From an uncultured Gemmatimonadota bacterium (GTDB lineage Bacteria; Gemmatimonadota; Gemmatimonadetes; Gemmatimonadales; Gemmatimonadaceae), in assembly GCA_903894655.1 (NCBI GenBank), contig CAITQY010000119.1, forward strand, positions 1 through 5,953: a stretch of 5,953 bases of DNA. The letters are read 5' to 3'. The first letter of the stretch is position 1, and every line of letters starts with the position of its first letter. Below are positions 5,701 through 5,953 of this stretch, one piece after another. A program made the position numbers and the translations under genes. The notes beneath the pieces are model-generated. The model did not search any database. It was not told the origin of the DNA and saw only the letters and a list, made by a program, of their open reading frames with translations.

Positions 5701-5953
5701 ATGGTCGGCAGGATGCATCGATGGCGTGCGGCGTTGGCAGTGGCGATGGTCGCCGTGGCCGTGCCAGCAGAGGGACAGGGGGCGGCGGGCGCCGCCGCCC
5801 AGCAGATCGACGAGGCGTATACCGCCAAGATCAAGGAGTTCCTGCAGGACGCCCGCATCACGACCGAGCTGGTCGATCACCTGCCGTCGTCGGCCACCGT
5901 GCCGACGCCCCTCAAGTTCCACGGCCGCATCGTGGGCACGCCCGGTGAGCTCA
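5701..5953 (+). CDS. Secreted protein resembling M14 zinc carboxypeptidases, N-terminal part (gene continues past the right edge)
   Basis: The frame is open from the ATG at 5701 to the window edge, giving 84 residues. Residues 1-23 form a signal peptide (basic MVGRMHRWR, hydrophobic about 10-22), followed by an Ala-rich stretch to residue 33. Residues 40-84 contain YTAKIKEFLQDARITTELVD, then HLPSSATVPTPLKFHGRIVG. I recognise the pattern TELVDHLPxSxTVPxPLK, then a short G-x-I-x-G segment, as the pro-region or N-terminus of secreted M14 (carboxypeptidase A-like) peptidases common in Gemmatimonadota and related groups. The zinc ligands (HxxE and a later His) would lie beyond the right edge, so the assignment rests on the N-terminal pattern only. 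If correct, it removes C-terminal residues from peptides outside the cytoplasm. Confidence 0.65.
   Translation, partial: MVGRMHRWRAALAVAMVAVAVPAEGQGAAGAAAQQIDEAYTAKIKEFLQDARITTELVDHLPSSATVPTPLKFHGRIVGTPGEL

Noticed and set aside
5780..5800. Eight-pair GC hairpin early in the peptidase-like gene
   Set aside because: It lies in codons for a Gly/Ala-rich stretch after the signal peptide, where GC-rich codons readily make such stems.
5556..5861. Upstream extension of the DUF1028 frame
   Set aside because: It overlaps the divergent gene at 5701 and would bury the signal peptide that begins at 5555.
4878..5948. 356-residue open frame on the plus strand
   Set aside because: It is antisense to the DUF1028 gene, crosses a divergent promoter region and runs into the peptidase gene in the wrong frame; the composition is Arg/Gly-rich shadow.

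Overview
The window is GC-rich bacterial chromosome and holds five protein genes, two of them cut by the window edges. The gene repertoire is a large secreted Asp-box propeller protein, a secreted DUF1028 protein, a probable M14 carboxypeptidase and a TolC-type porin. All five have N-terminal export signals, most carrying an Ala-Gln pair near the likely cleavage site. Together this resembles Gemmatimonadota or a similar soil/freshwater lineage such as Acidobacteriota. The placement is an inference from gene style, not from a marker gene.

Layout: (1) 1-463, minus strand: the N-terminal 154 residues of a TolC-family outer-membrane efflux protein, running off the left edge. (2) 461-495: a strikingly AT-rich island with nested inverted repeats overlapping the tolC-like start codon, the best regulatory signal in the window. 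(3) 689-1276, plus strand: a small secreted protein of unknown function with His-rich ends and an apparent internal duplication. It is divergent from the tolC-like gene. (4) 1285-1325: a strong bulged hairpin just after that gene's stop codon. (5) 1393-4698, plus strand: a 1101-residue exported sortilin/Vps10-like protein with 11 recognisable Asp boxes. (6) 4730-4760: a terminator between two convergent genes, probably bidirectional. (7) 4776-5555, minus strand: an exported DUF1028 protein. (8) 5701-5953, plus strand: the start of a gene that resembles secreted M14 zinc carboxypeptidases, with a very good Shine-Dalgarno sequence, running off the right edge.

The genes do not form one operon: the orientations are - + + - +, with two divergent intergenic regions and one convergent junction. 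The right half looks like a set of exported degradation or surface proteins. The left half may be an efflux locus, in which the His-rich protein and the TolC-type porin share a controlled divergent promoter region. I found no RNA genes, CRISPR arrays, transposons or origins. No clearly new system is demonstrated. The best candidates for follow-up are the AT-rich operator and the uncharacterised His-rich protein beside it.
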